Below, one piece after another: positions 9,213 to 19,595 of a DNA stretch of 64,000 bases (the stretch's first letter is position 1; each line of letters begins with the position of its first letter). Under the pieces are notes generated by a model. The model made no database searches, had not been told where the DNA came from, and saw only the letters and a program-made list of their open reading frames with translations. The DNA comes from Vibrio ponticus. Lineage in GTDB: Bacteria; Pseudomonadota; Gammaproteobacteria; Enterobacterales; Vibrionaceae. A program made the position numbers and the translations under genes. The stretch is from positions 1,302,001 through 1,366,000 of the forward strand of contig NZ_AP019658.1 in NCBI RefSeq assembly GCF_009938225.1, written 5' to 3'.

Positions 9213-10040
9213 ATGAAAGCAGACAAAACGGTCACATTCAAACAAAGCACTTTGCTCCCTTGGATTGAGCTACGCATTGCCGATCAAAGTAACGCTTGCT
9301 ACGAAGCCCATTCTCACGATGAATTCTCGTTTGGCATTATTGATAGCGGCAATGCCAACTACCTCAATCAGCAGCGAAAAAACCAAATCCGCCAAGGCGA
9401 TGTTGTCACCATCAATCCTGTCGATATCCATTCCTGCAACCCTGAGCAAAACGCCGATGGCGTCAGTAAATGGTCATATAGAATGTTATTTGTCGATACC
9501 TCAGAGATGGCAAAATACCAACGCGAGCTCCTGCCTAAACAAGATTTTGATTACACTCCTTTTAACGCGGATTTCGAACGTTCAGCGCAGGTTGCAGCCC
9601 AATTTAACCGTTTGTTCGCCTCACTCCATAGTGAGGAGACGCCTTTAGAGGCGCAGACACAATTTTTGCAGTTCCTAGAGCTTTGCTTTTCCCAGCCATC
9701 AAAGCCTATCCTATCCCCTGCAAGCACCAACCTGAAACTTGCCCATGAGATGCTGTTAGATGATATTACCAATAGCCATCAACTTGACGAGCTTGCACAG
9801 CAAGTGGGATTGAGTCGCTACCAACTGGTACGCGCGTTTAAACAGCAATATGGCTTACCACCACACGCCTATTTAATGAATGAGAAAATCAAACGCGCCA
9901 AGCATATGCTCAAGCGAGGTGATACGATTTCAGATGTAGCGCTTGACCTTGGATTTTCCGATCAAGCGCACTTTCAACGCCACTTTAAGCGCAAGCTTTC
10001 CGTGACGCCAAAATTCTATCAATCTCACTTTATTGATTAA
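9213..10040 (+). CDS. AraC-family regulator with cupin sensor
   Basis: An N-terminal cupin-like sensor (residues 20-110, HSHDEFSFGIIDSG) is followed by a C-terminal AraC double helix-turn-helix (about 175-275: LDELAQQVGLSRYQLVRAF, DVALDLGFSDQAHFQRHFK). It lies directly after the LysE-type exporter on the same strand, the usual arrangement for regulators of amino-acid export. The effector is unknown. It ends 12 bp from the convergent symporter gene. Confidence 0.92.
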   Translation: MKADKTVTFKQSTLLPWIELRIADQSNACYEAHSHDEFSFGIIDSGNANYLNQQRKNQIRQGDVVTINPVDIHSCNPEQNADGVSKWSYRMLFVDTSEMAKYQRELLPKQDFDYTPFNADFERSAQVAAQFNRLFASLHSEETPLEAQTQFLQFLELCFSQPSKPILSPASTNLKLAHEMLLDDITNSHQLDELAQQVGLSRYQLVRAFKQQYGLPPHAYLMNEKIKRAKHMLKRGDTISDVALDLGFSDQAHFQRHFKRKLSVTPKFYQSHFID

Positions 10041-10052
10041 GCCACAAAGGAA

Positions 10053-11342
10053 CTAGCACAGCTCACTTGAAGCGCGCCAACTTGCCTCATCTGACAGCGC
10101 TGGTTTCGCCGAAGTCCACTTGTCTATCACTAAAGAAGCAATCAAGTCCCCCTCCACATTCACGGCGGTACGGAAAGTATCTAAAGGTCGCTCGATGATC
10201 AGTAAGATAGCGATCGCTTCAAGTGGAATGCCTGCAGCCAGCAATACCATTTGCATCCCAGACATCGAACCCGAAGGCATACCCGGGGCACCAATAGAAG
10301 AGACCATCGCCATGATAAAAATCATCACCAAGCCAGAAGTCGTCAGATCGACACCAAACAACTGAGCAAGAAATATTGCCGCAACGCCTTCAAACAGCGC
10401 CGTACCATCCATATTCATCACCGCGCCAAGCGGTAGAACCATACTACTGGTACTTTGTGAAACACCGAGTTCATTCTCTGCGGTTTGCATCGAGAGTGGC
10501 AGTGTTGCTGAACTCGAAGAGGTAGCAAATGCCATCGCCATTGGAGCTGATAACGCTTTAAACAAACGACGCATGCTGATGCCTGTCGCAAGCTTAGCAA
10601 TACTTGGCAGCACGACTGCACCGTGAATCAAGGTAAGCACAAAAACCAACAGCGCAAACATCAAAAGTTGGCTAAATAAGTTGTCATTACCTGCTAGTGA
10701 GAACTCAAACACAATCGAGAACACCGCTAACGGTGCTAAACGAATAATCGCACTGACCGCCTTGTTCACCCCGCTATTTAGCCCTGACAGAACCGCAAAT
10801 AGAGGGTGTTTTTCTGGCAAAGCAGACAGCAATGCCACCCCCAGCATGATAGAAAACACCACGATGGCAAGCAGGTTACCTTGTGCCAACGCCGCAACTG
10901 GATTGACTAACGCCATTTCCAACAACTTACTGGCGATCGCGCCACCACCCGTTGCATCAGAGCTGATCAATTTAACCCCTTCCGCCACTTCTACTGGCGC
11001 AGATAAAGGCTGCCACGCTGGCATCATTAAAGCAGCGCCTAAACCTAAGCTAATCGCTAACACACTGGTGAAGCTGTAGAAGGTAATAGTGGTATAACCG
11101 ATTTTCTTCAGTCGCATAGTGGAACCAATGCTGGTTATCCCCTGCAATAGTGACAACATCACCACAATGCCCACCACCATTTTCAGCAGTCCGAGATAGA
11201 GGGTTTTACCCAAGGTGATGAACTGAAACCAAGCTTGGTCGGCAACAACCGTTCCATTGGTCACTAAGCTCGATGCTGCCCAAGCAGTCAGCGCTGCAAA
11301 TACCAACTGAAGAGGCAATGACGTACGTAATTTATTCCACAT
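10053..11342 (-). CDS. Dicarboxylate/amino-acid:cation symporter (DAACS family)
   Basis: Integral membrane protein of 429 aa with the DAACS hallmarks: the serine-rich reentrant loop AFATSSSSATLP and the NMDGTALFEG motif of transmembrane segment 7. These transporters bring C4-dicarboxylates, glutamate/aspartate or serine/threonine into the cell with sodium or protons; substrate cannot be told here. GGAAG lies 6 nt before the ATG. Monocistronic. Confidence 0.92.
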   Translation of the reverse strand: MWNKLRTSLPLQLVFAALTAWAASSLVTNGTVVADQAWFQFITLGKTLYLGLLKMVVGIVVMLSLLQGITSIGSTMRLKKIGYTTITFYSFTSVLAISLGLGAALMMPAWQPLSAPVEVAEGVKLISSDATGGGAIASKLLEMALVNPVAALAQGNLLAIVVFSIMLGVALLSALPEKHPLFAVLSGLNSGVNKAVSAIIRLAPLAVFSIVFEFSLAGNDNLFSQLLMFALLVFVLTLIHGAVVLPSIAKLATGISMRRLFKALSAPMAMAFATSSSSATLPLSMQTAENELGVSQSTSSMVLPLGAVMNMDGTALFEGVAAIFLAQLFGVDLTTSGLVMIFIMAMVSSIGAPGMPSGSMSGMQMVLLAAGIPLEAIAILLIIERPLDTFRTAVNVEGDLIASLVIDKWTSAKPALSDEASWRASSELC

Positions 11343-11400
11343 ATTTGGCTTCCAAAATAGTGTTGTTTAATTCTTACCAATAAAAAGCAGAAAATAGAAA

Positions 11401-11430
11401 GCAGAGAAGCGCATCAGCACTTCTCTTTGC
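11401..11430 (-). terminator. Probable terminator of the NADH dehydrogenase gene
   Basis: A GAGAAG/CTTCTC stem extended by GC pairs through a small bulge, followed on the minus strand by TTTCTATTTTC. It lies 27 bp after the stop of the minus-strand oxidoreductase gene. Confidence 0.5.
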
Positions 11431-11456
11431 TGTGATAAAACCAGAGTCGACAATAA

Positions 11457-12689
11457 CTAAGAGATATTGTGCTTATAGAATGGATTGAGCGATCCTTTCA
11501 CACGCTTAAGTAGCACTAAAGCCGTCACTCGCCTCCAACCAAACAAAATTCGTTGGTGTAGCCTAAAGATAGTGTCGTAGAGGTTACGAACCAAGCGACC
11601 GCGAAGAATCAGTTTGTCATTAAGCAGCGTACCGACGGCATAGTCATGACCAACTGCAATCACCATCCCCCCATCATGAAACACAAATGGCTTCATCGCT
11701 TTACTTTTTAACAAGCGCTTAAGCTGTGTTGCAAGATGCCCTGCCGCTTGATTGGCGGCTTGTGCGCGTGGTGGAACAAAGCTGCCATCCGCTTGCGGAC
11801 ACTCAGCGCTGTCACCAATGACAAACACGGCATCATCAATCGTTGTACGTAAAGTCGCATCAACTTTTAACTGATTAAGACGATTGGTTTCTAAACCATC
11901 AAGCTGACTTAGCCAGGGTGCACATTTGATTCCGGCAGCCCACAGTTGCAGGTCCGCAGCGATAACTTCACCATCTGCTGTCACCAACTGACCTTGCTCA
12001 GCACGATTAATACGTACATTGGTACGCACATTAACGCCAAGCTTAGTCAGCGCTTTAAACACCTTATCAGACATGCACTCAGGGCCAGCTGGCAATACAC
12101 GTTCAGCGGCTTCAATCAGAGTGATATTCAATTTGTTGTTTTGGCGATAACGCTCAACTTTGGCACTCACCTTGGCAAGCTCTGCGGCTAACTCAACACC
12201 AGTCGCACCAGCGCCAATAATCGATATGTTTTGCTGACCATTTCGTTTAAGCAACGGGTTAATCTGTTCCCAAGCTTGTTTTGCTTCTAATGCTGAATCT
12301 AAAAACAAGCAGTGCTCGCTGACGCCTTGGGTTTTAAAGTCATTGCTCACTGCACCCACAGCAATCACTAGGTAGTCATAATCCAAGTTAGAGGTTTCAC
12401 CATTCATGTCGCGTACCTGAATGGTTTTCTCTTGGCGGTTTAACCCCATCATAGCCGCTTGCACATACTCATATTGGTTGCAATACGAATGCTGCAAGTA
12501 GCTTACGGCATCAAGTTCATCGTCAAACGTACCCGCCGCAATTTCATGTAAACGCGGTTTCCAGTAATGGTGACTAGCAGGTTCAACCAATACCACTTGG
12601 TGCTGGTTACGACGCGCAAAACTCTTTCCAAGACGGGTCACTAACTCAAGACCTGCCGCACCGCCTCCGACAACAACGATTTTTGACAT
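11457..12689 (-). CDS. ndh: Type II NADH dehydrogenase-like FAD/NAD(P) oxidoreductase
   Basis: Two dinucleotide-binding motifs: the FAD-binding GGGAAGLELVTRLG right at the N-terminus and the NADH-binding IGAGATGVELAAELA at about residue 165. The conserved FAD contact VFVIGDSAECP lies near 295, and the C-terminal membrane-anchoring helices are basic and amphipathic. It transfers electrons from NADH to quinone without pumping protons. The ATG at 12689 has GGAG 6 nt upstream and places the Rossmann motif at the usual position; the 5-residue extension is not needed. Ndh is the likeliest identity within the family. Confidence 0.88.
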   Translation of the reverse strand: MSKIVVVGGGAAGLELVTRLGKSFARRNQHQVVLVEPASHHYWKPRLHEIAAGTFDDELDAVSYLQHSYCNQYEYVQAAMMGLNRQEKTIQVRDMNGETSNLDYDYLVIAVGAVSNDFKTQGVSEHCLFLDSALEAKQAWEQINPLLKRNGQQNISIIGAGATGVELAAELAKVSAKVERYRQNNKLNITLIEAAERVLPAGPECMSDKVFKALTKLGVNVRTNVRINRAEQGQLVTADGEVIAADLQLWAAGIKCAPWLSQLDGLETNRLNQLKVDATLRTTIDDAVFVIGDSAECPQADGSFVPPRAQAANQAAGHLATQLKRLLKSKAMKPFVFHDGGMVIAVGHDYAVGTLLNDKLILRGRLVRNLYDTIFRLHQRILFGWRRVTALVLLKRVKGSLNPFYKHNIS

Positions 12690-12891
12690 CCCACTCTCCC
12701 CCATTCTGTATCTAAGGATAAAACGTCAAGCGCTGACGGCTCTTAAAAACATCTAAGATGGCGTCAGCACAAATTTGAATGGGGGCATTATATTGATGAC
12801 ACAAAAAATGATAATCATGGCAAATTACAAATAACTATTACGTATTTGTAATAATTAACGGTAAAGAGAGAATATGTATCAGTAAATAAAA

Positions 12892-12917
12892 AAGCCAATA
12901 GTGGATACTATTGGCTT
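12892..12917 (-). terminator. Terminator of the sugar-acid operon
   Basis: Perfect 11-bp arms AAGCCAATAGT / ACTATTGGCTT around a 4-nt loop, followed on the minus strand by a T-rich run. It lies 50 bp after the last gene of the operon running from dgoR. Confidence 0.9.
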
Positions 12918-12967
12918 AAGTAGTGACTGAATAAGCAAACTAAAATAAGGACAACGTATTGTCTTAC

Positions 12968-13879
12968 CTAGCGGAGGTAATCAGCAAACAAATCCAAAAA
13001 CTCTTCTATTTCAGCATAATTTTCGCCAACATCATAACTAGGCAATCGACAATAATCACTGGAGATAATGCCACGCAACGCTAGTATTTGCTTTTCGACC
13101 TTAATAATATATTCACAATGACTCATCCAGCGTTGGATATACGCTAGAAGCTCTGCATGCAATTTCGCCGCCTTTTCAAGCTCTCCTTGCTGATATAAAC
13201 CATATATCGATACGTAAATCTCGGTGAACGAACAGCCAGGCATGACTCCTTTACCACCGACATTCAACATATCCATCATATAAAGACCAGCATAACCATT
13301 TAAGATTACCGCTTCCGGTCTATATTCTAATAGCTCTCGGCTGTATTCCACTGGAGGGTTGCATTCAATTTTAAACACTGCATGTGGATAGCACTGGCTG
13401 ATTTCCGCCATAGCCTTTGGAGGAATGTCTAAGCCAGTTTCTCCGGGCGCATATTGAACTAATACTGGAATAGTAACTGCCGCCAGTACACTGCAGATAT
13501 GATGAACTATTTGCTCGGTGCTCGGTTTCAAGAAAAAAGGAGGGAGTAACATCAAACTGTCACTTCCCAACTCCTGATAAAACTTTGCCCTTTCTACCGC
13601 AACTTCAGTAGCGTGATCCGTTACCGAGATACAACTATAAACATCACTTGTTGAAAGCGCTTGGACAAATAGTGTCGCGAGTTGCTGTTTCTCAAGATCT
13701 GTTAACTTGTAGAACTCACTCGCGATACCAAACAAGGTGATGCCATTACAACCAGTGGTTTTTAAGTGCTCAACTAGGTTAACAAAAGAAACCATGTCAA
13801 CTTTACCGTCAGTTGCAAAAGGCATTGCCACAATCGGATTCACTCCCGCAAGATCTGCAGGTTTATAGGTTTTATTCAT
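12968..13879 (-). CDS. DapA-family (DHDPS/NAL) aldolase or dehydratase
   Basis: TIM-barrel protein of the dihydrodipicolinate synthase/N-acetylneuraminate lyase family. The Schiff-base lysine is K170 (AVFKIECNP) and the partner tyrosine Y143 (VLVQYAPGE), matching K161/Y133 of E. coli DapA. It is not housekeeping dapA: it overlaps the IlvD/Edd gene by 4 bp as the last gene of the galactonate operon. In known pentonate/hexonate routes (for example E. coli YjhG-YjhH) such a protein cleaves the 2-keto-3-deoxy acid made by the IlvD/Edd enzyme. That role is inference from context. Confidence 0.88.
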   Translation of the reverse strand: MNKTYKPADLAGVNPIVAMPFATDGKVDMVSFVNLVEHLKTTGCNGITLFGIASEFYKLTDLEKQQLATLFVQALSTSDVYSCISVTDHATEVAVERAKFYQELGSDSLMLLPPFFLKPSTEQIVHHICSVLAAVTIPVLVQYAPGETGLDIPPKAMAEISQCYPHAVFKIECNPPVEYSRELLEYRPEAVILNGYAGLYMMDMLNVGGKGVMPGCSFTEIYVSIYGLYQQGELEKAAKLHAELLAYIQRWMSHCEYIIKVEKQILALRGIISSDYCRLPSYDVGENYAEIEEFLDLFADYLR

Positions 13880-15564
13880 CGTAATACTGCTCCTTCTGCG
13901 GCTGAAGCTGCGCGTTCGCGATAAAGGTTAAGAAACCCTGATGGCACATGCTTATTCAATGGTTGCCATCTCGAATAACGGGACTGCAACTCTAGTTCGT
14001 CAACCGCCAAAACCAGTGTGCGAGTGGCAATATCAATCTCAATGATGTCACCATCTTTAATCAATGCGATAACTCCTCCATCAGCAGCTTCAGGAGAAAT
14101 ATGTCCCACAAATAAACCTCGATTTGACCCAGAAAATCGCCCATCAGTAATCAAAGCACAGTCATTCGCCAACGCCATCCCTTCTAGGAATTTCATAGGT
14201 TTGTACATTTCTGGCATACCAGGACCGCCTTTGGGTCCCTCATATCGCAATACGAGCACACTACCTTTGGCAATACCACCCTGTTGAATACGATCAATCG
14301 CCTCTTGCTCTGAGTCAAAGACAACCGCAGGACCCGCAAACTGGTACATATGTTCAGGCACTGCTGCAGGTTTTATCACTGCTCCTAAAGGAGAGATATT
14401 GCCATTAAGCACGGCCACCCCAGCATCTGGCTTGATGGGCTTACTTAAACAACTAATCACCGGGTTTTCCGCCGATACCTGAACTGCTTCAAGAACATGT
14501 TGTTTTGTTCCTGCAACCGTCAATGCATCAAGTTTCAACTGAGTCATCAACTGTTTCTCAACTGCAGCAATACCACCAGCATTGTGAAAATCTATCATGT
14601 CATGCTCAGAAGCCGGATAAATGGCCGCTAATAATGGTATCTTACGGCTGAGTTTGTCGAATTCCGTGAGAGGTAAGTTACCAAGTCCAGCCTCATAATG
14701 AATAGCTTGCAGATGCAAGATCGCATTAGTCGACCCACCAGTGGCAAGCAGTGCGCACATAGCATTATGAATAGCTTCCTTAGTCAAAATTTGGCGAGCA
14801 GTGATGCCATCATGCACAAGCTGTATAATTCTTTCACCTGCAGCAAAGCCAACTTCGAAACGCGCTGAGTCAATCGCTGGGATGGTTGATGTTTGAGGTA
14901 ATGCCATGCCTAACGACTCTGCAAGACAAGACATCGTATTCGCCGTACCATACATGGTGCAAGAGCCTGGACCGGGTTCAGCTAAGTCCTCGATTTGACG
15001 GAATTCTTCTTCTGAAATTTCACCACGTTGTTTCCAACCAATTGCTTCGGTGACAATATTTCCATCCCAGTGTTTGCCCTGATATTCCGCAGGATACATA
15101 GGGCCACCATTAACCAAAATCGCTGGAATATCCAATCTTGCCGCAGCCATCAGCATTCCGGGGACAATTTTGTCACATGAACCAAGTAGTACCATGCCAT
15201 CAAAACGATGTGCTCTAACCATGATCTCAATTGAAGCAGTGATGACTTCTCGTGCAGCAAGGATATAGCGCATACCCAAATGACCTTCAGCAATCCCGTC
15301 ACAAGGGGCTATCGTGCCGAACATCATAGGAACACCACCCGCTTGACGAATGCCATCCATAACTCGGGTAGCGACGTCATTAAGATTAACGTGCCCCGGA
15401 GTGGCATTTGTATAGCTATTTACAACGGCGATAACAGGTTTCCGAAGGTCACTGTCCGTGTGACCCATAGACTTATACAGTGCGCGTTTAAGCGCACCGT
15501 CATCGCCCTGTAGAATTGAGCTAAAGTGAGAGCCACAGTTGCCGCAGTTTCCACAGTTAGACAT
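13876..15564 (-). CDS. IlvD/Edd-family sugar-acid dehydratase
   Basis: Member of the dihydroxy-acid/6-phosphogluconate dehydratase family, 562 aa. Iron-sulfur and metal signatures are GSCDKIVPG (C130, K132) and GPGSCTMYGTANTM (C202). The N-terminus begins with closely spaced cysteines (C4, C7, C10 in CGNCGNCGSHF), which is unusual. Such enzymes dehydrate sugar acids such as xylonate, arabonate, gluconate or galactonate to 2-keto-3-deoxy acids. The ATG at 15564 has GGAG 8 nt upstream and lies 2 bp after the dgoD stop; the GTG upstream would overlap dgoD. It shares the operon with dgoD, a second unrelated dehydratase. Confidence 0.9.
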   Translation of the reverse strand: MSNCGNCGNCGSHFSSILQGDDGALKRALYKSMGHTDSDLRKPVIAVVNSYTNATPGHVNLNDVATRVMDGIRQAGGVPMMFGTIAPCDGIAEGHLGMRYILAAREVITASIEIMVRAHRFDGMVLLGSCDKIVPGMLMAAARLDIPAILVNGGPMYPAEYQGKHWDGNIVTEAIGWKQRGEISEEEFRQIEDLAEPGPGSCTMYGTANTMSCLAESLGMALPQTSTIPAIDSARFEVGFAAGERIIQLVHDGITARQILTKEAIHNAMCALLATGGSTNAILHLQAIHYEAGLGNLPLTEFDKLSRKIPLLAAIYPASEHDMIDFHNAGGIAAVEKQLMTQLKLDALTVAGTKQHVLEAVQVSAENPVISCLSKPIKPDAGVAVLNGNISPLGAVIKPAAVPEHMYQFAGPAVVFDSEQEAIDRIQQGGIAKGSVLVLRYEGPKGGPGMPEMYKPMKFLEGMALANDCALITDGRFSGSNRGLFVGHISPEAADGGVIALIKDGDIIEIDIATRTLVLAVDELELQSRYSRWQPLNKHVPSGFLNLYRERAASAAEGAVLR

Positions 15565-15566
15565 AA

Positions 15567-16715
15567 TTACCACTCCGCAAAAGAGCCATCTTTATGGCGC
15601 CAAACCGGATTACGCCAACGATGACCGATTTTCGTCATCTCACGTAAAAACTCCTCATTAATGTCCACTCCCAGACCAGGTCCTGTCGGAAGTGTGCAAT
15701 AGCCCTCTTTAAAGCTAAAAACTTCTTTGTTATTAACGTAATCAAGTACGTCACAGCCCTGATTATAATGAATACCGATACTTTGCTCTTGGATCACGGC
15801 ATTAAGTGAAACGGCATCAACCTGAATACATGATGACAAAGCCACTGGTCCCAATGGGCAATGCGGAGCAAGTGCTACATCAAAAGCTTCCGCCATAGCC
15901 GCAATCTTCCTCACTTCTGTGATACCACCAGCGTGAGAAAGGTCTGGTTGAATAATGTCGACCCCACCACGTTGCAACAGATTTTTAAAATCCCAACGCG
16001 AGAACATTCGTTCACCTGTCGCGATTGGTATTGCACCATACTGAGCTATTTCGTGGATTGCATCTAAATGCTCTGGTAATACAGGCTCTTCTACAAACAT
16101 TGGTCGCATTGGCTCTAGTTCTCTCATGAGCACCTTAGCCATACCTTTATGCACACGCCCGTGGAAATCGATACCAATTCCCATATCTTTATGCGTCGCA
16201 TCGCGAACCGCTTGAACACGTTCTAGTACGGCATCAACTTTACTGTAATCATCAATATAGTTAAGCTCTTCGGTTCCATTCATCTTAATTGCCGTAAAGC
16301 CTAATTCCATACGCTCTTTTGCCATACGCGCTACATCGTCAGGACGATCGCCGCCGATCCAAGAATAAGTACGAATTGAATCGCGGCACTTACCACCAAG
16401 CAATTGATAAACGGGAACATTCAAGTCTTTACCTTTAATATCCCAAAGAGCTTGATCAATGCCGGATAGAGCACTCATCAATACCGGACCACCACGATAA
16501 AATGTAGATCGGTAGAGCACATTCCAAATATCTTCAATATCACGAGGGTCCTTGCCTATCACGTAATCCATTAACTCATCAACCGCAGCTTGAACCGTAT
16601 GAGCACGACCTTCGAGCACAGGTTCCCCCCACCCAACTATGCCTGTATCGGTTTCTAGCTTTAAAAAACACCAGCGCGGCGGTACTAAAAATGTTTCATA
16701 ACTTACAATCTTCAT
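15567..16715 (-). CDS. dgoD: D-galactonate dehydratase
   Basis: Enolase-superfamily enzyme of exactly 382 aa, the same length as E. coli DgoD and collinear with it. Metal ligands fall at D183 (GIDFHG), E209 (FVEEPV) and E235 (ATGERMF), with catalytic H185 and H285 (APHCPLGP). It converts D-galactonate to 2-dehydro-3-deoxy-galactonate in the cytoplasm. Its companions dgoK and dgoA in the same operon complete the classical De Ley-Doudoroff pathway to pyruvate and glyceraldehyde 3-phosphate. Confidence 0.95.
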   Translation of the reverse strand: MKIVSYETFLVPPRWCFLKLETDTGIVGWGEPVLEGRAHTVQAAVDELMDYVIGKDPRDIEDIWNVLYRSTFYRGGPVLMSALSGIDQALWDIKGKDLNVPVYQLLGGKCRDSIRTYSWIGGDRPDDVARMAKERMELGFTAIKMNGTEELNYIDDYSKVDAVLERVQAVRDATHKDMGIGIDFHGRVHKGMAKVLMRELEPMRPMFVEEPVLPEHLDAIHEIAQYGAIPIATGERMFSRWDFKNLLQRGGVDIIQPDLSHAGGITEVRKIAAMAEAFDVALAPHCPLGPVALSSCIQVDAVSLNAVIQEQSIGIHYNQGCDVLDYVNNKEVFSFKEGYCTLPTGPGLGVDINEEFLREMTKIGHRWRNPVWRHKDGSFAEW

Positions 16716-16725
16716 AGCAACTACT

Positions 16726-18006
16726 CTATTTGGCTAAATCTGGTAAAAAGGTGATAACGCTTGGAAGGAATACCAACGCTATTTGAACCAACAACATACT
16801 AATGAGGAAAGGGACAACGGCACGAGACAGTTGGACCATTGAAGATCCGGTGATACCTTTTGCCACAAAGAGGTTTACCCCGACTGGTGGCGTTATAAGT
16901 GCGAGCTCTGTACCAACGATTAAAATAATACCGAAGTGGTATGGGCTAATACCCAATTGCACGAGAATTGGCAAAAACAATGGGGTGTAAATAAGAATCT
17001 GCGCAGCTGTCTCAATGAAAAGACCGGTGAACATAATCAATGCTACAAATATCAAAAGGATAATAGTCGGGTTATCAGTAACTTGTAGAATTGCCTCACC
17101 TATCATTTGAGGGATTTGGCTCATCGTTAAATAACGTGCAAATGCAGTTGCAAAACCTAAAATAATAATCACACAGCCGGTTGTAATAGCGGATTTCACA
17201 ACAATCGGACGAATATCTTTAAGCGTAATTTCCTTATGTACATATAAGCTAACAATTAAAGTGTAGATAACCGTAATACATGCGGCTTCAGTTGCAGTAA
17301 ACACACCAGAATAGATACCACCAAGAATAATTACTGGTGTCAGTAGTGCCCACTTAGCATCCCAAAATGCTGACCATACTTTCTTACTATCAAACTTTTC
17401 CGCCATACCCACGTAACCGCGTTTCTTCGCGATTAAATAAACGGTAAAAATTAGACCTAGACCAACCATACCGCCAGGAATAAAGCCCGCTAAAAACATG
17501 TCTCCGATTGAAATCTCTGCCGTTACCGCATAAATAATCATTGGAATCGATGGGGGAATCAAAATACCCAGTGAACCCGCGGATGCTGTTAACGCACCAG
17601 CAAAATGACGGTTATAGCCTTTCTCAATCATTGAAGGCACCATCATAGAACCAATGGCGGCAACAGTAGCTGGCGATGAACCGGAAATCGCCGCAAAGAA
17701 CATACACGCAATTACCGTGACAATACCCAAACCACCAGTTGTACGACCGACTAGCGTTGATGCAAAACCAACGATACGACGTGAAAGACCACCAGTTTCC
17801 ATAACGAAACCAGCCATAATAAACATCGGAATCGCAAGATATGTAAATGAATCCAAGCCAGAAAACGATATTTGAGCAATGAAACCGCCTGAAATATCAT
17901 TCATCAAAAGTGCAGCGAGTGTCGACATACCAATACAGATAGCTATTGGCATACCAACGAACAGCAACGCTACAAAAATTAACATGGTTATACCAAACGA
18001 AAACAT
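16726..18006 (-). CDS. TRAP transporter large membrane subunit (DctM-like)
   Basis: Polytopic membrane protein of 426 aa with about 12 helices. DctM signatures include [32 protein letters not shown] and the later LIEVG-type region [13 protein letters not shown]. It is the sodium-driven translocating subunit. Its start overlaps the stop of the small subunit by one base (TAATG), with GGAGG 7 nt upstream. Given the operon it should import a sugar acid, presumably galactonate. Confidence 0.95.
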   Translation of the reverse strand: MFSFGITMLIFVALLFVGMPIAICIGMSTLAALLMNDISGGFIAQISFSGLDSFTYLAIPMFIMAGFVMETGGLSRRIVGFASTLVGRTTGGLGIVTVIACMFFAAISGSSPATVAAIGSMMVPSMIEKGYNRHFAGALTASAGSLGILIPPSIPMIIYAVTAEISIGDMFLAGFIPGGMVGLGLIFTVYLIAKKRGYVGMAEKFDSKKVWSAFWDAKWALLTPVIILGGIYSGVFTATEAACITVIYTLIVSLYVHKEITLKDIRPIVVKSAITTGCVIIILGFATAFARYLTMSQIPQMIGEAILQVTDNPTIILLIFVALIMFTGLFIETAAQILIYTPLFLPILVQLGISPYHFGIILIVGTELALITPPVGVNLFVAKGITGSSMVQLSRAVVPFLISMLLVQIALVFLPSVITFLPDLAK

Positions 18007-18518
18007 TACTGAACCTCCAAATCGTTTTGACTTGTCATCAATACTTCACGATTTTGAAAACGCTGATACATACGCTGAATTAAGCGAAGAGAAATCAAAA
18101 AGAAGAACACTGGCACAATCATATAAATCCAACCGATTTGCCAACCAAGAGCAGGAGTTACTTGTGATACACGCAACGCTTCAACCGTAATTTCAACGCC
18201 GTAAATACCAACATAAATCATGAACGCACACCAAGTAGCTTCAATAACTTGGTCGAGATAATACTTCGCTTTACCCTGAACAAAGTTATCGATAATTTCT
18301 ACGCGAACGTGAGCACCTTTAATTACCGCCAGTGAAGAAGCTGCGTAAACCAGCGCAATAAAAACATATCGTGCCAACTCTTCTGTCCATGACAGAGAAA
18401 AGTTAAATACGAAGCGGAATAGAATTTGAAGAAGACATAAAACTATCAATGCTAGAAACAACGCAACACTGAGATATTCTTCAAATTCATCATTGAATAC
18501 TTTAGACAATTTAGACAT
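18006..18518 (-). CDS. TRAP transporter small membrane subunit (DctQ-like)
   Basis: Four-helix membrane protein of 170 aa with the DctQ motif FSLSWTEELARYVFIALVY and GAHVRVEIIDNF. It supports the large subunit and docks the binding protein. It is co-translated with the large subunit. Confidence 0.95.
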   Translation of the reverse strand: MSKLSKVFNDEFEEYLSVALFLALIVLCLLQILFRFVFNFSLSWTEELARYVFIALVYAASSLAVIKGAHVRVEIIDNFVQGKAKYYLDQVIEATWCAFMIYVGIYGVEITVEALRVSQVTPALGWQIGWIYMIVPVFFFLISLRLIQRMYQRFQNREVLMTSQNDLEVQ

Positions 18519-18547
18519 AACGATTCTCGGTATAATCTATGAGACTG

Positions 18548-18567
18548 AGGGGCGAGTCATCGCCCCT
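18548..18567. promoter_or_regulatory. Intercistronic stem-loop between dctP and dctQ
   Basis: Perfect GC-rich 8-bp arms AGGGGCGA / TCGCCCCT with a 4-nt loop, 6 nt after the binding-protein stop codon and without a T tract. Such hairpins typically stabilise the upstream message so the binding protein is made in excess over the membrane subunits. Confidence 0.65.
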
Positions 18568-18573
18568 AGAGCA

Positions 18574-19575
18574 TTAAGAAAGTTTATTTACTTGTTGTTG
18601 CAGTTCAGCAAAGAACACAGGATCTATTTCATCACCATGCTGTTTCACCACAGGAGCCACGGCTTCACGGATCTCTTGTTTTGCCGCATCGGTTAATTGA
18701 TGGAATTTAACCCCTGCTTCAATCATCTTTTGTAACGACTCTTCATCTTGAATACGCACTGCAGCACGCATTTCTTCCTTGGCTAAATCAGCACCTTGTT
18801 GAAGGATCTGTTGGTATTCTGGTGTTAACCCATCATAAAATTTCTTACCGACAACGAATACAACCCAGCTATATACGTGTCCGGTATCTGAAGCGTAAGG
18901 CTGCACTTCAAATAAGCGTTGAGAATAAATATTAGTGAATGGGTTCTCTTGCCCATCCACTGTGCCAAGTTGTAATGATGAGAACAATTCTGAGAATGGC
19001 ATTGGCGTAGGGTTAGAACCCAACGCACGAAACGCATCTAAGTGAGAACGGTTTTGCATCGTTCTTAACTTCATTCCCTCGAAGTCACTAAGCTGAGTGA
19101 TTGGCTTAATACTGTTTGTCACGTGACGAAAACCAAAGTTTCCGTAACCAAGACCTACGTATCCTGCATTTTCTAGTTTGCCTAATAAGTCTTTACCCCA
19201 CTCACCATCAACAACCTGATTGGCAACCTCTTCAGTTGGGAATATAAAAGGCAGTTCTAAAATGTTAAATTCTTTAACGATATTCCCCATTACCGCAGGC
19301 GCTGGTAAATTCATTTGCACCGTGTTGAGTTTAATAGACTCCAGTACTTCTTGGTCGTTACCTAGCTGGTTACTTGCATAGATTTGTACATCTAATTTGC
19401 CTTGTGTTTGTTCTTCAACAAACGCTTCAAATGATTTCATCGCCTTAAATTCAAAGTGAGACTCAGGTACACCAATACCTACTTTCATCACTTTCACTTC
19501 GTCTTCTTTTTCTCCGCAACCTGTTAAGCCAAGTACGGCCATTGAGACAATTATTGAGGTAAGAGTCTTTTTCAT
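18574..19575 (-). CDS. TRAP transporter substrate-binding protein (DctP-like)
   Basis: 333 aa, DctP family, with the conserved domain arginine region (EGMKLRTMQNRSHLDAFRALG) and SELFSSLQLGTVDGQENP. The N-terminus carries a lipobox (V-L-G-L-T-G-C at about residue 20), so it is predicted to be a lipoprotein; most Gram-negative DctP proteins are soluble and periplasmic. AAGGAA lies 7 nt before the ATG. Substrate is inferred from operon context to be a sugar acid. Confidence 0.93.
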   Translation of the reverse strand: MKKTLTSIIVSMAVLGLTGCGEKEDEVKVMKVGIGVPESHFEFKAMKSFEAFVEEQTQGKLDVQIYASNQLGNDQEVLESIKLNTVQMNLPAPAVMGNIVKEFNILELPFIFPTEEVANQVVDGEWGKDLLGKLENAGYVGLGYGNFGFRHVTNSIKPITQLSDFEGMKLRTMQNRSHLDAFRALGSNPTPMPFSELFSSLQLGTVDGQENPFTNIYSQRLFEVQPYASDTGHVYSWVVFVVGKKFYDGLTPEYQQILQQGADLAKEEMRAAVRIQDEESLQKMIEAGVKFHQLTDAAKQEIREAVAPVVKQHGDEIDPVFFAELQQQVNKLS

Positions 19576-19595
19576 TTCACATTTCCTTGGGTATT

